From JBHEBG01 sp046557915 (GTDB lineage: Bacteria; Bacteroidota; Bacteroidia; Flavobacteriales; Flavobacteriaceae): a DNA stretch of 64,000 nt. A program made the translations under genes and the position numbers. This document shows, one piece after another, positions 62,068-64,000 of this stretch (position 1 is its first letter; each line of letters begins with the position of its first letter). The stretch covers positions 1-64,000 of the forward strand of contig NZ_JBHEBG010000003.1 in NCBI RefSeq assembly GCF_046557915.1. Direction: 5' to 3'. The notes beneath the pieces are model-generated. The model was not told where the DNA came from and made no database searches. It saw only the letters and a program-made list of their open reading frames with translations.

Positions 62068-64000
62068 TTATGAGGCCTTGCCTATTAATCCGGCCCTTTT
62101 CAACAAGGCTTCTTCGTTGGGCTCGGCACCTCTAAACCTTTTGTAGAGTACCATAGGGTTTTCTGTTCCACCTTTAGAAAGGATATGCTCTTTAAACTTC
62201 CCTGCTATTTCCTCATTGAAAATGCCTTGCTCCTTAAAATAGGCAAAAGCATCAGCATCCAAAACCTCTGCCCATTTATAACTGTAATACCCGGAAGAAT
62301 AACCACCCTGAAAAATATGTGAAAAAGAAGTGCTCATACACGTTTCCGAAGTCTCCGGAAAGAATTGAGTGCCCTTAAAGGCAGATTCTTCCAATGCTTT
62401 TACATCCGTTATTTCTGAAGGGTCTTTTCCATGCCAAGCCATATCCAAAAAGCCAAAACTTAACTGGCGAAGTGTTGCCAGACCTTCCTGGAAAGCTGAA
62501 GAATCCTTTATTTTTTTAATTAAATCCATTGGTATGGGTTCTCCGGTTTTGTAGTGTTTTGCAAATAGTTCCAAGGCCTCTCTTTCATAACACCAGTTCT
62601 CCATAACCTGACTTGGTAGCTCCACAAAATCCCAATATACGGATGTGCCCGATAAGCTAGGATACGTGGTATTGGCAAGCATACCGTGTAGTCCATGGCC
62701 AAATTCGTGAAACAACGTGGTGACTTCATTAAATGTAAGCAGCGAAGGTTTGGTCTTGGTAGGCTTGGTGAAGTTGCAGACATTGGAAATATGCGGACGT
62801 ACGTTCACGCCATTTTTTACATATTGCGATTTATATGAAGTCATCCAAGCACCGCCACGTTTTCCTTCCCTCGGATAAAAATCCGCATAGAACAAGGAAA
62901 TGTACTTACCGGTTGCATCATAAACTTTATAGGTCTTAACCTCCTCATGGTATTTTTCAGTATCGAAGACTTCTTCAAATTTTAACCCAAATAGTTTTTC
63001 CGCTACCTTAAATACCCCGTCGATCACATTATCGAGCTTAAAATAGGGTTTTAATTGTTCGTCGTCCAAATTAAATAACTTTTGCTTTAGCTTTTCGGAA
63101 TAATAAGCGCTGTCCCATTTTTCCAGTTGATCCAATTTGTCCAAACTCTTCGCAAATTCTTCTAACTCCTTAAACTCTTTTTCTGCGGCCGGTTTGGCTT
63201 TTTTTAATAGGTTGCTTAAGAAAGTGGTTACCTTTTCCGGGGTTTCTGCCATGCGTTCTTCTAAAACAAAATGGGCATGGGTCTGGTAACCTAACAGATT
63301 GGCACGCTCATGGCGTAAATTGGCTATATTGATTACCAGATCTTGGTTATCCAAGGCATCGCCCTTAAAACATTTGCTACCGAACGCTATAGACATTTTT
63401 TTTCGGAGTTCCCTGTTCTTGGCATATTTCATAAAGGGTATGTAGCTTGGATAGTCCAGGGTAAACAACCATCCTTTTTTGTCTTTGGACTCGGCCAGTT
63501 GCGCCGCACCTTCCTTGGCGCCCTCTGGTAGCCCTTCCAGATCATCTTCATTAGTAAGTAAAAGTTGAAATTTATTGGTTTCTGCCAATACATTTTCTCC
63601 AAACTTTAGTTTTAATTTTGAAAGAACTTCATCTATCTCACGTAACCTTTTCTTATTTTCATCACTTAAATTTGCTCCATTTCTACTGAATCCCTTGTAT
63701 TTTTTTTCGAGCAAGCTAGTTTGTTCCACGTTAAGTGTTAAACTATTTTTTTGATCATAAACGTGTTTTATTCTTTTAAATAGGGCCTCGTTCAAAGTAA
63801 TATCGTTGCTGAACTTGGAAAGAAGCGGAGAAACTTCTTGCGCTATTTTTTGAATTTCCTCATTGGTTTCCGCAGAATTCAGATTGAAAAATACACTGGA
63901 TATCCGGTCTAATTGTTGCCCGGAAAACTCCAAAGCTTCAATGGTATTTTCAAAGGTTGGCGAGGCCTGCGAACTTGCAATGGCGTCAATTTCCTTCTGG
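62068..64000 (-). CDS. M3-family peptidase, 5' end beyond the window
   Basis: At least 644 residues of an M3-family zinc peptidase. The zinc motif LFHEFGHGLHGML lies in the C-terminal half, with downstream FVELPSQVMENWCYE. The open frame continues without a stop to the window end, with upstream codons reading DAIASSQASPTFENTIEAL, so the TTG near 63933 is not the start. It belongs to the oligopeptidase/dipeptidyl carboxypeptidase group and cleaves short peptides. The gene is incomplete here only because of the window edge. Confidence 0.94.
   Translation of the reverse strand, partial: QKEIDAIASSQASPTFENTIEALEFSGQQLDRISSVFFNLNSAETNEEIQKIAQEVSPLLSKFSNDITLNEALFKRIKHVYDQKNSLTLNVEQTSLLEKKYKGFSRNGANLSDENKKRLREIDEVLSKLKLKFGENVLAETNKFQLLLTNEDDLEGLPEGAKEGAAQLAESKDKKGWLFTLDYPSYIPFMKYAKNRELRKKMSIAFGSKCFKGDALDNQDLVINIANLRHERANLLGYQTHAHFVLEERMAETPEKVTTFLSNLLKKAKPAAEKEFKELEEFAKSLDKLDQLEKWDSAYYSEKLKQKLFNLDDEQLKPYFKLDNVIDGVFKVAEKLFGLKFEEVFDTEKYHEEVKTYKVYDATGKYISLFYADFYPREGKRGGAWMTSYKSQYVKNGVNVRPHISNVCNFTKPTKTKPSLLTFNEVTTLFHEFGHGLHGMLANTTYPSLSGTSVYWDFVELPSQVMENWCYEREALELFAKHYKTGEPIPMDLIKKIKDSSAFQEGLATLRQLSFGFLDMAWHGKDPSEITDVKALEESAFKGTQFFPETSETCMSTSFSHIFQGGYSSGYYSYKWAEVLDADAFAYFKEQGIFNEEIAGKFKEHILSKGGTENPMVLYKRFRGAEPNEEALLKRAGLIGKAS

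Noticed and set aside
63931..63933. TTG as start of the M3 peptidase
   Set aside because: The open frame continues in a family-like way to the window end, so the gene begins beyond it.
1..64000. CRISPR array, prophage, integrase or transposase
   Set aside because: I find no regularly spaced repeats, phage or transposase domains, or att-like duplications next to the tRNA genes.

Overview
The window reads as the chromosome of a marine-type member of the Flavobacteriaceae (Bacteroidota). The evidence is a GldJ gliding lipoprotein, a PorV/LptO protein of the type IX secretion system, a PafA-type phosphatase, an E1-alpha/E2 pyruvate dehydrogenase pair, promoter -7 boxes of the TAnnTTTG type, few Shine-Dalgarno sequences, and several sodium-dependent transporters. 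I see no insertion sequence, phage, integrase, CRISPR array or replication origin. The genus cannot be fixed from the sequence alone.

Layout. The first bases are the 3' end of a 5S rRNA, so an rRNA operon ends at the left edge, followed by its terminator. Bases 106-7238 are the most accessory-looking part: a divergent AraC-type regulator and a tight seven-gene catabolic operon (RraA-like lyase, short-chain dehydrogenase, enolase-superfamily dehydratase-like protein, a SnoaL-like/RidA fusion, a creatininase-family amidohydrolase, a sodium:solute symporter and an unlisted 43-residue membrane protein). Its substrate is unknown; the enzyme mix suggests an acidic sugar or a cyclic amide/lactone derivative. 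Bases 7323-16318 hold nitrogen and carbon metabolism: gltDB, an acyl-CoA dehydrogenase and a Glu/Leu-type amino-acid dehydrogenase. Bases 16338-20950 carry nhaD, an ExbB-ExbD-TonB-like set and folC.

Bases 20968-21460 contain a promoter, a broken copy of a tRNA-Val 5' end interrupted by a palindrome, an intact tRNA-Val(UAC) and debris. A phosphate-uptake pair (OprP-like porin, Pit permease with a PhoU-like tail) follows, then a Fur-family regulator, a YegP-like protein and an endonuclease/exonuclease/phosphatase-fold protein. Bases 28338-34852 form a mostly minus-strand block of small stress or detoxification-type genes: YHS protein, two NTF2-like proteins, nitronate monooxygenase, SDR, tautomerase, an AraC regulator with two DNA-binding domains and two Crp/Fnr regulators, with Crp-like palindromes in the promoter regions. 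A second tRNA-Val (GAC) follows.

Bases 35106-52709 are mostly housekeeping and envelope genes: DCC-family protein, a LolCDE/MacB-like ABC exporter, murF, gldJ, porV, cdd, pdhA, pdhC, an M28 peptidase lipoprotein, SDR, methyltransferase, SprT-like protein, mannose-1-phosphate guanylyltransferase, a DUF389 protein and an MlaEF-like lipid transporter. porU, which I would expect between gldJ and porV, is absent there. Bases 52823-64000 carry pafA, a glycosyltransferase and a methyltransferase, a FabH-like ketoacyl synthase, gcvP, a UbiA-like membrane protein, an ECF sigma factor with a small zinc-finger partner, and an M3 peptidase cut by the right edge.

Working together: phosphate recovery by PafA outside the cytoplasm would feed the OprP-like porin and Pit; ExbBD/TonB would energise outer-membrane uptake; gltBD and the amino-acid dehydrogenase handle ammonium and glutamate; gldJ and porV belong to gliding and type IX secretion. 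No undescribed defence or mobile system was found. The strongest candidates for undescribed biology are the 1204-7238 catabolic operon and the regulator-rich 28.3-34.9 kb block.
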